From: G016234445 sp964438865
GTDB lineage: Bacteria > Chloroflexota > Dehalococcoidia > Tepidiformales > Tepidiformaceae
Assembly: GCA_964438865.1 (NCBI GenBank)
Contig: CAYTMI010000004.1
Coordinates: 1 to 64,000, forward strand
Direction of reading: 5' to 3'
DNA length: 64,000 nt
How positions within the stretch are numbered: the stretch's first letter is position 1; each line of letters starts with the position of its first letter. The notes beneath the pieces are model-generated. The model was not told the origin of the DNA. It saw only the letters and a list, made by a program, of their open reading frames with translations, and did no database searches. Made by a program: the position numbers and the translations under genes. Positions 1-7,366 of this stretch are shown here, piece after piece.

Positions 1-2
1 TC

Positions 3-623
3 ACCGTCGCCTGCCACGAAGACCTCACCGCCAGCGACCTCGTCGGCCGCTACCTCCTCGATATCGACGGCACCCACTGGGTCGACGGTCCCCTCACCCG
101 CGCGGTCAAGGTCGGCGCCATCTGCTACCTGGACGAAGTGGTCGAAGCCCGCAAGGACACGACCGTCCTCATCCACCCGCTAACCGACTATCGCCGCCTG
201 CTCCCCATCGAAAAGCTGGGCCAGGTGGTCGAAGCGGCCGATGGCTTCCTCCTCGTCATCTCCTACAACCCTGGCTACCAGAGCGCCCTCAAGGATCTGA
301 AGCATTCCACCCGCCAGCGCTTCATCGCCATCGAATTCGGTTACCCGCCGCGCGAACAGGAAGCCGAGATCATCGCCCACGAATCCGGCTGCGACCGCCA
401 GCAGGCGACTGAACTCGCCAAGCTCGGCGAGAAGGTCCGCAACCTGCGCGAGCACGGCCTCGGCGAAGGCGTCAGCACCCGCCTGCTCATCTACGCCGGC
501 CGCCTGATGAAGAAGGGCGTCCCCGCTCGCCGGGCCTGCCAGGTCGCCATCACCTGGGCGCTCACCGACGACGCCGAGATCCAGCGCAGCATCGAAGAAG
601 TCGCCACCAGCATCTTCGAATAA
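3..623 (+). CDS. CbbQ/NorQ-type MoxR AAA+ ATPase (5' end outside window)
   Basis: The reading frame is open from base 3, so the N-terminus with the Walker A loop lies upstream; 206 residues are visible of a family usually 260-300 long. The Walker B segment ICYLDEVVEA is at visible residues 39-48 and the sensor-1 stretch VISYNPGYQS near residue 88; both are characteristic of the CbbQ/NorQ branch of MoxR ATPases. These ATPases work with a VWA-domain partner (CbbO or NorD) to remodel or activate metalloenzymes such as Rubisco or NO reductase. The probable partner is encoded at 1785-5018, with two other genes in between, although the pair is normally adjacent. No client enzyme is visible in the window, so the substrate is unknown. 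Confidence 0.9.
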   Translation, partial: TVACHEDLTASDLVGRYLLDIDGTHWVDGPLTRAVKVGAICYLDEVVEARKDTTVLIHPLTDYRRLLPIEKLGQVVEAADGFLLVISYNPGYQSALKDLKHSTRQRFIAIEFGYPPREQEAEIIAHESGCDRQQATELAKLGEKVRNLREHGLGEGVSTRLLIYAGRLMKKGVPARRACQVAITWALTDDAEIQRSIEEVATSIFE

Positions 624-624
624 G

Positions 625-673
625 AAGGGCCGAGGCCCGAGCGCCGAGGGCCGAGGGGTCAGCAGCGAGGGGA
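625..673 (+). repeat. Left heptamer array of the four-helix-bundle cassette
   Basis: Directly after the ATPase stop codon, 7-bp units of form GAGNNNN follow one another (for example GAGGCCC at 632, GAGCGCC at 639, GAGGGCC at 646, GAGGGGT at 653 and, after one divergent unit, GAGGGGA at 667). The same heptamer family occurs in reverse orientation at 1091-1124, so the two arrays face inward around the small gene at 686-1060. Degenerate heptamer tandem repeats of similar sequence (GGGGACT/GGGGATT type) are known as STRR in cyanobacteria. Mechanism and function here are unknown. Confidence 0.75.
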
Positions 674-685
674 GCGGAGCCGCCC

Positions 686-1060
686 ATGCCAGACATCCGA
701 TCCTTCGAGGACCTGATCGCCTGGCAGAAGGCGCGCTCTTTGGCTCGCGATGTCTACGCCGCGACCAGGTCGGGCGACATGGCCCGGGACTTCGGCCTTG
801 CGTCTCAAATGCAACGAGCGGCCGTCTCTGTGATGGCAAACATCGCCGAGGGATACGAGCGGCGCGGCGCGGCGGAATATCGCCATTTCCTGTCCGTGGC
901 GAAGGCTTCCTGCGCCGAACCCTCCTCCCACATGTACGTGGCGCTTGACGCCGGGTACCTCGCCCAGCCCAGGTTCGAAGAACTCAACGCCCGGGCCAAG
1001 GAGGTGGGCCGGATCATCGCCGGCCTCCGTGCATCGCTCCGCCCAGGTGGCCCCGAATGA
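686..1060 (+). CDS. Four-helix-bundle protein (23S rRNA intervening-sequence/Avd-like family)
   Basis: This 124-residue protein matches the small four-helix-bundle family first seen inside 23S rRNA intervening sequences and structurally related to Avd of diversity-generating retroelements. Signatures are an N-terminal F-x-DLIAWQKARSLA helix, the central SQMQRAAVSVMANIAEGYER helix (family core Q-x-x-RAA-x-S-x-x-x-NIAEG) near residues 44-63, a third helix from FLSVAKASCAE, and a final helix ending RASLRP. The family is basic and presumed to bind nucleic acid; no catalytic residues are known. It sits between a CbbQ-like ATPase and its VWA partner and is framed by inverted GAGNNNN heptamer arrays, which suggests insertion as a unit. 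No reverse transcriptase or transposase is encoded nearby, so any mobility would have to be supplied in trans. Confidence 0.88.
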   Translation: MPDIRSFEDLIAWQKARSLARDVYAATRSGDMARDFGLASQMQRAAVSVMANIAEGYERRGAAEYRHFLSVAKASCAEPSSHMYVALDAGYLAQPRFEELNARAKEVGRIIAGLRASLRPGGPE

Positions 1061-1090
1061 TGCCCAAAATCCTCCAGCGGCAAGCGGCGC

Positions 1091-1124
1091 CCCCCTCGGG
1101 CCTCGGACCTCGGACCTCGGACCT
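1091..1124 (-). repeat. Right heptamer array, inverted relative to 625-673
   Basis: Read on the minus strand, this block consists of 7-bp units of the same GAGNNNN family: GAGGTCC twice plus a partial copy, then GAGGCCC and GAGGGGG. It ends exactly at the GTG start of the metallophosphoesterase, leaving that gene without a recognisable ribosome-binding site. The opposite orientation to the left array makes the pair look like degenerate terminal inverted repeats. Confidence 0.75.
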
Positions 1125-1736
1125 GTGAAGATCGCCATTGTCTCCGACATCCACTGCAACCTCCCCGGGCTGCAGGGCGCCCTTGAGCTCATGGCGCCCT
1201 ACGACGAACTCTGGTGCGCAGGCGATTCCGTCTTCCAGTTCCGCTGGTCAAACGAAGTCGTCGAACTCCTCCGCGACACCGGCGCGCGCGTCATCCTTGG
1301 GAACCACGAAGAGACGATCCTCGGCCCCGACGGCGACCGTGCGCGCGCCAACCCGAAAGTCCGCCAGGACCTCGTCGATTGGCTCCGCACCCGCCCCTAC
1401 CGGATCGAGGCTATCATCGATGGGAAGCGCGTCGTCATGACGCACGGCTCGCCCTGGGAGCCGTGGAAGGACTACCACTATCCCCACGAAGCCATCTGGG
1501 CGAAGGCCGCTACGCTTGGTTGCGACACCCTCATCGTCGGGCATACGCACTTCAAGATGGCCCAGCGCTTCGGCCGGACCCTCGTCATCAACCCCGGTTC
1601 CGCCGGCGACCCCCGGGATCACCGCAACGGCTTTCAGCTCTCCTGCGCGACCTGGGATACGACAACCGAAGAGGTCATCTTTTACGATTATCCAGATTCC
1701 ACCCGCACGTTCGTTGCGTCGTCGGGCCAGCTTTGA
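1125..1736 (+). CDS. Calcineurin-like metallophosphoesterase (YfcE/MJ0936 type)
   Basis: The 203-residue protein has the ordered metal-ligand motifs of class III phosphodiesterases: SDIHCN at residues 7-12, CAGDSV near 32, LGNHEE near 58, MTHGSPWEP near 105, and VGHTHF near 140, followed by NPGSAGDPR. The family uses a di-metal centre to hydrolyse phosphomono- or diesters; the substrate is not predictable. The GTG start is chosen because VKIAIVSDIH is the normal N-terminus. The heptamer array touches this start codon and no Shine-Dalgarno sequence is evident. It lies between the two members of a CbbQ/CbbO-type pair, perhaps carried in with the four-helix-bundle cassette or already resident there. 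Confidence 0.88.
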   Translation: MKIAIVSDIHCNLPGLQGALELMAPYDELWCAGDSVFQFRWSNEVVELLRDTGARVILGNHEETILGPDGDRARANPKVRQDLVDWLRTRPYRIEAIIDGKRVVMTHGSPWEPWKDYHYPHEAIWAKAATLGCDTLIVGHTHFKMAQRFGRTLVINPGSAGDPRDHRNGFQLSCATWDTTTEEVIFYDYPDSTRTFVASSGQL

Positions 1737-1784
1737 ACAGGCTGGCGTCCCGGGTGGCTGGCTACAGGGCCGTGGAGGGGTTGT

Positions 1785-4700
1785 TTGAGCGTCATCGGTG
1801 AGTTGATTGCCCGCCATCGCGAGCGTCTTTCCGGGTTCCCGGCCCCGCTCGAACAGCACTTCGAAGCCGCGCTTCGTGCCCTGGCGCCGCGCTTGAGCCC
1901 GTCGCAACTCCAGCAGTGGACCGAGACCGGCGTCGAACTGACCGGCCTCAGCCTTCGTTCCTGGGAAGCCGCCCTCGAATACTTCCGCGCCTCCGCCGTG
2001 TTTCCCGAAAACACCACCTGGGACGCCATCGAGCACCTTGGCCGCGAAGCGGTCTCCATGGCCACCGAGTCGGCGCCGCTCGCCGTCTCCTTCCTGCGCT
2101 CCACCCCCGGCGTCATCGAGACCATTGGCCCCAACCACCTCCGCCAGTGGGCTGACCTCGGCCGCCGCCTCTACAAGGGCAACTGGAAGAGTTCATCGCT
2201 CGCAGCGCAGTTCTACGACCTTGGTCCGGCTGTGTTCAAGGTCCTCCGGCCGTCCCAGGCGTCTCGTCTCGTCCTTTTCATCGACGAACTCGCCCGCCAT
2301 AGCTATGAACTCGCATCCGCCTGCCTCAGTTCGTCCCCCACCGTCCTCGAAAAGCTGGACGAAGACGATCGCCTGCCCTACCTCGCCTTCGCCGTTGAAC
2401 TCGCGCAGTCCAGCTGGGCCGATTCGCGGCTCTACTTCGAACGCGGCGTCCCCCTCATCCACAAGGTCCACGGCCCCGTCCGCGAACGCTACCTGCTGCT
2501 TTCCGCCCAGGTTGCCCGCGGCCACAACCGCTCCGCCTTCCAGTATTTCGAGGAAGCCGCCCTCGCCCTCGGGGAACTCGAACCCGACGACCACCAGCAG
2601 GTCGTGGAGCTGGCCGAACAGCTCGCGCCCTATTCCCCGTACGCGGCGATGGACTTCGTCAGCAGCGTCCCCCGCGTCCTCGAACGCATCCGCGTGGACG
2701 AACTCGAACCCTGGCATGGGGCTGGCCTCAAGATCCTCCAGGCCAGCCACGATGGCGGCGAGGCCTACTTCCGGCTCCAGTCCACCCGCGGCGAGGACAT
2801 CCTCGACACACTCTCCGCCCGCGTCGAACTCAACCGCGTCGGCGAGATCCTGCGGCTCTACTGCAAGGCGCTCACCGCCAGGAACGTCACCGTCCAGACG
2901 ACGGCCGCGCTTGCCGAAAAGGGCATCGGCTGGGTCGATGAACACCGGGCCAGCACCGAAGGCTCGGCCATCTACCTCCCGGAGGTGATGGAGCGCTACC
3001 ACGACAAGACGGACAACTTCGCCGCCTTCAAGGTGTTCGCCACCCACCAGGCGGCCCACCTCGAATTCGGCAGCTTCGAATTCGACTTCGACCGCCCCGG
3101 CAACATCTTCGAAACGAGCCGCGTGGCCATCGCCGAAGAGATGGGTGAATCCAAGGCGTTCACCGAGATCGAGCACTTTTTCGACCTCTTCCCCGACCGC
3201 CAATTGGCCAGCGACCTCTACACCATCGCCGAAGACTCGCGGGTCGACGGCGCCATCCGCCGCGAATATAGCGGCATCCGCAAGTCGCTCCGGTCGATGC
3301 AACGCGAAGAACTCGTCAAGCGCCCCGACGTCACCCGCCTGCCGCTTCGGAACGCCTTCGTCGAAAACCTGGTGCGTTCCAGCCTCGATGGCGCCGACGC
3401 GGTCCTCTGGCCCCGGAGCCGCGCCGAGGTGATGTCGCAGGCGCTCGGCCTCCTCCAGGCGCTCGCAACAGATGGCGCCCTGGTCGAAGACGCCGCGGAA
3501 GCCACGCTTCGGCTCTACAAGCTGGCCGTCTCCATCCCCAACATCTACGAAGACGTCCCCGACTGGGAGTCAGTCGAGCCCATGGAAGGGGCCGAGGGCA
3601 TGTCCATGGAAGCCGGCGAAATGGGCGGCGAAGGCGGCTCGGCGAAGATGGGCGATGTCGGCGAAGGCGAACAGGACTACGAAAGCCCCCAGGACGTCGA
3701 CTTCCGCGGCGACTTCAAGCCCGAGCTCGTCGAGCTCCTGATGAAGCTGCGGAAGGACGCCCAGGGCGGTGACGCCGGCGAGATGTCGCCCCAGCAGTTG
3801 ACCCCGGAACAGCTCCAGGAACTCCTCGAAAAGAGCGCGGATATCGACCTCGACGCGCTCATGGAGGGCGACCTCGACGCCACCACCGGGATGTTCATGT
3901 CCAACCTCATGAAAGAGGCCGGCACCCCCCAGACCGACGACGGGCCTCAGAAGGGGGACAAGACAGGGGACGACAGCACCGGCCAGGGCGAAGGCGACGA
4001 AGCCCTCATCCCCATCGTGACCGTGTACTACTACGACGAATGGGACTTCCGGGCGCAGGACTACAAGCCCCGCTGGTGCGCCGTCAAGGAATCGAAGCTC
4101 GAACAGGGCGAAGAGGGCTTCTACGAGAACGCCCTGCGCGAACACGCCGGCCTCGTCGCCCAGACCCGCAAGCAGTTCGAGCTGATGAAGCCGGAGCTCT
4201 TCCGCAAGATAAAGCGCCTCCCCGACGGCGAGGACTTCGACCTCGACGCCGCCATCGAATGGATGACCGAACGTCGGGCCGGGGCCAGCCCCAGCGACAA
4301 GATCTACTGGCGCCGCAACAAGATCGAGCGCGACGTCGCCGTTGCCTTCCTCATCGACATGTCCGCCAGCACCGACGAAGAGATCAACAAGCGCGAAAAG
4401 AAATACGACGACGACGATTACGACGACGACCCGCGCAAGTACCTCAGTTGGTGGGTTTCGAAGCGCCGCCAGGAACTCTCGAGTCCGCCCAAGCGGATCA
4501 TCGACCTGGAGAAAGAGTCCACCGTCCTCCTTATGACCGCGCTCGAAACCATCGGTGACCAGTACGGCATCTACGGCTTCAGCGGCTACGGGCGCGACAA
4601 CGTCGAATTCTTCGTCATCAAGGACTTCGACGAAGCCCTCGACCTGCCGATCAAGCGGCGCCTGGACAAGATCACTCCTATCCGCTCCACGCGCATGGGG

Positions 4701-5018
4701 CCTGCGATTCGCCACGCCACCCACAAGCTGAACCTGACCGACTCGAAGGTGAAGATCCTCTTCCTCCTCAGCGACGGCCGGCCCCAGGACCACGGCTATG
4801 GCCGCGACCGCACCGAGAAGGAATACGCGATCCACGACACGAAGCAGGCGCTCAACGAAGCGAAGCGCGGAGGCATCACGCCCTTCGCCCTGACCGTCGA
4901 CCGCGCCGGGCACGACTACCTTAAGACGATGTGTGAGGACATGGGCTACGAGGTGGTGGCAGACATCGAGTCCCTGCCGAGCCGCCTCCCAACCCTCTAC
5001 CGCCGCCTGACGGAGTAG
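1785..5018 (+). CDS. CbbO/NorD-like VWA-domain activator protein, oversized
   Basis: A 1077-residue protein starting at TTG behind a good GGAGGGG site. The C-terminal third is a von Willebrand A domain with the MIDAS motif DMSAS at residues 858-862, followed by an acidic insert rich in D/Y around 870-885. The N-terminal two thirds are mostly alpha-helical, with repeated LSSSPTVLEKL / FVSSVPRVLERI segments resembling the helical repeats of CbbO/NorD. Residues about 600-740 form an acidic, Met/Gly-rich low-complexity linker. NorD and CbbO are usually about 600-800 residues, so this is a long variant. It should act with the AAA+ ATPase ending at 623 as an enzyme-activating chaperone; the client is unknown. 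The histidine phosphatase follows after 8 nt. Confidence 0.82.
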   Translation: MSVIGELIARHRERLSGFPAPLEQHFEAALRALAPRLSPSQLQQWTETGVELTGLSLRSWEAALEYFRASAVFPENTTWDAIEHLGREAVSMATESAPLAVSFLRSTPGVIETIGPNHLRQWADLGRRLYKGNWKSSSLAAQFYDLGPAVFKVLRPSQASRLVLFIDELARHSYELASACLSSSPTVLEKLDEDDRLPYLAFAVELAQSSWADSRLYFERGVPLIHKVHGPVRERYLLLSAQVARGHNRSAFQYFEEAALALGELEPDDHQQVVELAEQLAPYSPYAAMDFVSSVPRVLERIRVDELEPWHGAGLKILQASHDGGEAYFRLQSTRGEDILDTLSARVELNRVGEILRLYCKALTARNVTVQTTAALAEKGIGWVDEHRASTEGSAIYLPEVMERYHDKTDNFAAFKVFATHQAAHLEFGSFEFDFDRPGNIFETSRVAIAEEMGESKAFTEIEHFFDLFPDRQLASDLYTIAEDSRVDGAIRREYSGIRKSLRSMQREELVKRPDVTRLPLRNAFVENLVRSSLDGADAVLWPRSRAEVMSQALGLLQALATDGALVEDAAEATLRLYKLAVSIPNIYEDVPDWESVEPMEGAEGMSMEAGEMGGEGGSAKMGDVGEGEQDYESPQDVDFRGDFKPELVELLMKLRKDAQGGDAGEMSPQQLTPEQLQELLEKSADIDLDALMEGDLDATTGMFMSNLMKEAGTPQTDDGPQKGDKTGDDSTGQGEGDEALIPIVTVYYYDEWDFRAQDYKPRWCAVKESKLEQGEEGFYENALREHAGLVAQTRKQFELMKPELFRKIKRLPDGEDFDLDAAIEWMTERRAGASPSDKIYWRRNKIERDVAVAFLIDMSASTDEEINKREKKYDDDDYDDDPRKYLSWWVSKRRQELSSPPKRIIDLEKESTVLLMTALETIGDQYGIYGFSGYGRDNVEFFVIKDFDEALDLPIKRRLDKITPIRSTRMGPAIRHATHKLNLTDSKVKILFLLSDGRPQDHGYGRDRTEKEYAIHDTKQALNEAKRGGITPFALTVDRAGHDYLKTMCEDMGYEVVADIESLPSRLPTLYRRLTE

Positions 5019-5026
5019 GACGCGCC

Positions 5027-5656
5027 TTGCGACTGATACTCGTCCGCCACGGTGAATCTGAAGGCAACGCCGGTGGTGTCATGCAGGGCCGCCTCGATTT
5101 CGGCCTGACCCCGCTTGGCCAGCGTCAGGCAGCCGCCACCGCCGAACGCCTCCGCAAGGAAGCCATCCACCGCGTCGTGGCCAGCCCCCTGAGGCGCGCC
5201 ACCACGACCGCCGAGACGATTGCGGCGGCGCTTGGCATCCCCGTCGAGCCAGAACCCGGGCTGATGGAGTACGACGTCGGCGAGGTCAGTGGGCTCACCG
5301 GCCCCGAAATCCGCGCGCGCTACCCCGACGTGACCGCTTCATGGTCCCGCGGAGAACGCCCCCGGTTCCCCGGGGAGGAGGGCCGCGATGTCTTCGCCGG
5401 CCGGGTCGCGGCGGTGCTTGAAGCCCTGCGTTCGCGGGATGAGACCGTGCTGGCCGTCGCCCACGGCGGGGTCAACCAGGCTCTCTGCCGCCTTGCCCTT
5501 GGCCTTGAAGTTGGCGCTTTCGGCAGAGGCGCGTTCAGTGTCGCGAACTGTTCCATCACCGAGATCGTCCGTGACCGTACCGGCGGCCTCGTCCTGCTGC
5601 GTCACAACGATGTCTGCCACCTGGAAGGGCTGGCGACGGAGGCCGATCGGGGATAG
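5027..5656 (+). CDS. Histidine phosphatase (phosphoglycerate-mutase-like)
   Basis: The 209-residue protein begins with the catalytic LVRHGESEGNAGG motif at residues 4-16 (phospho-accepting His in RHG), has the second Arg in VASPLRRATTTAE near 50-62, and the second catalytic His in VAHGGVNQALCR near 147. This is the branch 1 histidine phosphatase layout shared by GpmB, CobC and PhoE; the sequence does not decide between them. A TTG start 8 nt after the VWA gene suggests a shared transcript. Confidence 0.88.
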   Translation: MRLILVRHGESEGNAGGVMQGRLDFGLTPLGQRQAAATAERLRKEAIHRVVASPLRRATTTAETIAAALGIPVEPEPGLMEYDVGEVSGLTGPEIRARYPDVTASWSRGERPRFPGEEGRDVFAGRVAAVLEALRSRDETVLAVAHGGVNQALCRLALGLEVGAFGRGAFSVANCSITEIVRDRTGGLVLLRHNDVCHLEGLATEADRG

Positions 5657-5679
5657 GACGAGCTGGTCCGCAGCCTCCC

Positions 5680-6012
5680 TCAGGCCTTCGGCTGCATCCG
5701 CTTCTGCTGCTCGATGATCGTGTTGGCGATGAGCCGCGCGTGCGGGAACGGCTTCCACCCCTGGGGCGTGTTGTAATACCGCGTTCCCGCCTGGTACTCG
5801 TCGGGCTCGCGGTCGCCGTACTCCACGTCGATGCCGTTGACACGGACACTCGGCGAACCCAGGAAGCGCTTGTGCTTGGCGTCCTCGCTGTCGGCGACTT
5901 CCGTGTAGGTCACCTCGGCGCCGATCTCTGTGGCCTCGATCGCCTGCTTCAGCGCCTCTTCGGCCTCTTTCCCGCGGCCCGTCGACTTCGAGAAAAGGAA
6001 CTCAATCTTCAT
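5680..6012 (-). CDS. Thioredoxin-fold protein without redox cysteines
   Basis: A 110-residue protein beginning MKIEFLFSKS, with the segment LGSPSVRVNGIDVEYG (residues 51-66) containing the cis-Pro strand typical of thioredoxin-fold proteins related to DUF2703 and alkylmercury-lyase C-terminal domains. No cysteine is present anywhere, so disulfide chemistry is excluded and a binding or structural role is more likely. Its start overlaps the end of rarA by 11 nt, indicating translational coupling. Longer upstream starts were rejected because they would run through rarA in another frame. Confidence 0.7.
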   Translation of the reverse strand: MKIEFLFSKSTGRGKEAEEALKQAIEATEIGAEVTYTEVADSEDAKHKRFLGSPSVRVNGIDVEYGDREPDEYQAGTRYYNTPQGWKPFPHARLIANTIIEQQKRMQPKA

Positions 6013-7363
6013 TGGGGTCTCTGTCTTCCGTGATTGACGGGCCGGCGTCGCCACCTGCCCGGAGATTGTCCAGCCGCCCCGCGAGTCCTGGTTCTGCCCC
6101 GGTCTCGCCAGGCAGGTAATACTTTCGCCGCTCCAACCCTTCCGGCAAATAGGCGGCGCCGCGGGCGAAATGGCCCGCTTCGTCGTGGGCGTAGCGGTAG
6201 CCCTTGCCATACCCGAATTGCCGCATCATCCCGGTCGCGGCGTTCCGCAGGTGCAGCGGCACCGGCAGGTGCGAAGTCGCCGCCGCATCTTCGCGGGCGC
6301 GCCCATAGCTGGCCCCGGTCGAATTGCTCTTCGGCGCCAGGGCGAGGTAGAGGCAGCACTCGGCCATCGCGTAGAAACCTTCGGGCATGCCGATGAAGTG
6401 GACCGCCTGCTGACAGGCCACCGCCGTCGACAGCGCCACCGGGTCGGCGAGGCCGATGTCCTCCGATGCGAGGATGACCATGCGGCGGACGATGAACAGC
6501 GGGTCTTCGCCGCCTTCGATCATCCGCGCCAGCCAGTACAGGCTCGCATCAGGGTCGGAGCCGCGCATGGACTTGATGAACGCCGAGACGGTGTCGTAGT
6601 GATAGTCGGCGGACTTGTCGTAGTAAGGCCGGCGGTCCTGCAACGCCTGCTGAATCGCTGCCGCGTCGATCTCAGCCACGCCCGCCGCATGCGCCGACTC
6701 CGCCGCGATCTCCAGGGCCGAAAGCGCCGCCCGCGCGTCGCCGTTTGCCCCTTCGCTCAGGAGCTTCCGCGCGTTCTCCGCGATGGTGAGCCCGTGCGCA
6801 CCCACCCCTCGTTCCCGGTCGCTCAAGGCGGTGTCGACCACCCGGTTCAGGTCGTCTGGAGTCAGCGCCGTGAGGCGAATTACCCGCGCGCGGCTGAGCA
6901 GTGGCGCCACGACTTCGAACGACGGGTTCTCGGTGGTGGCGCCGATCAGCGTGATCGTCCCGTCCTCGACGTAGGGCAGGATGACGTCCTGCTGCGCCTT
7001 GTTGAACCGATGAATCTCGTCGATGAACAGCACCGTCCGCCGCCCCATCTGCCGTCGGCCCGCCGCCTCCGCGACAACCCTCCGCAGGTCAGCGACCCCC
7101 GAGGCGACCGCCGAGAGTCCGACGAACTCGGCGGTCAGATGCTTCGCCAGCAGCCGGGCCAGTGTCGTCTTCCCGCAGCCCGGTGGCCCCCAGAGGATGA
7201 CCGACGGCAACTGGCCGCGGTCTACCGCTCCCCGGAGCATAGACCCCGGCCCGATGGCAGCCTCCTGGCCCACGAACTCATCGAGGTTCCGCGGCCGCAT
7301 GCGTGCCGCCAGGGGCGAATCGGCGGGCACCGGGGGCTCGGGCAGGTCGAATCCCGGCTGCAT
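6002..7363 (-). CDS. rarA: Replication-associated recombination protein RarA (MgsA)
   Basis: A 453-residue clamp-loader-like AAA+ ATPase. Walker A GPPGCGKTTL is at residues 59-68, Walker B VLFIDEIHRFNK at about 110-121, sensor 1 in LIGATTENPSFEV, and the C-terminal MgsA tetramerisation region follows DRRPYYDKSADYHYDT. RarA acts at stalled forks and gaps with SSB. It follows mutS2 by 3 nt and overlaps the downstream thioredoxin-fold gene, so mutS2-rarA forms a DNA-maintenance operon. Confidence 0.96.
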   Translation of the reverse strand: MQPGFDLPEPPVPADSPLAARMRPRNLDEFVGQEAAIGPGSMLRGAVDRGQLPSVILWGPPGCGKTTLARLLAKHLTAEFVGLSAVASGVADLRRVVAEAAGRRQMGRRTVLFIDEIHRFNKAQQDVILPYVEDGTITLIGATTENPSFEVVAPLLSRARVIRLTALTPDDLNRVVDTALSDRERGVGAHGLTIAENARKLLSEGANGDARAALSALEIAAESAHAAGVAEIDAAAIQQALQDRRPYYDKSADYHYDTVSAFIKSMRGSDPDASLYWLARMIEGGEDPLFIVRRMVILASEDIGLADPVALSTAVACQQAVHFIGMPEGFYAMAECCLYLALAPKSNSTGASYGRAREDAAATSHLPVPLHLRNAATGMMRQFGYGKGYRYAHDEAGHFARGAAYLPEGLERRKYYLPGETGAEPGLAGRLDNLRAGGDAGPSITEDRDPNED

Positions 7364-7366
7364 CGC

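Noticed and set aside
1737..1784. Another repeat end after the metallophosphoesterase
   Set aside because: No heptamer units or inverted repeats are visible; the gap holds only a good ribosome-binding site.
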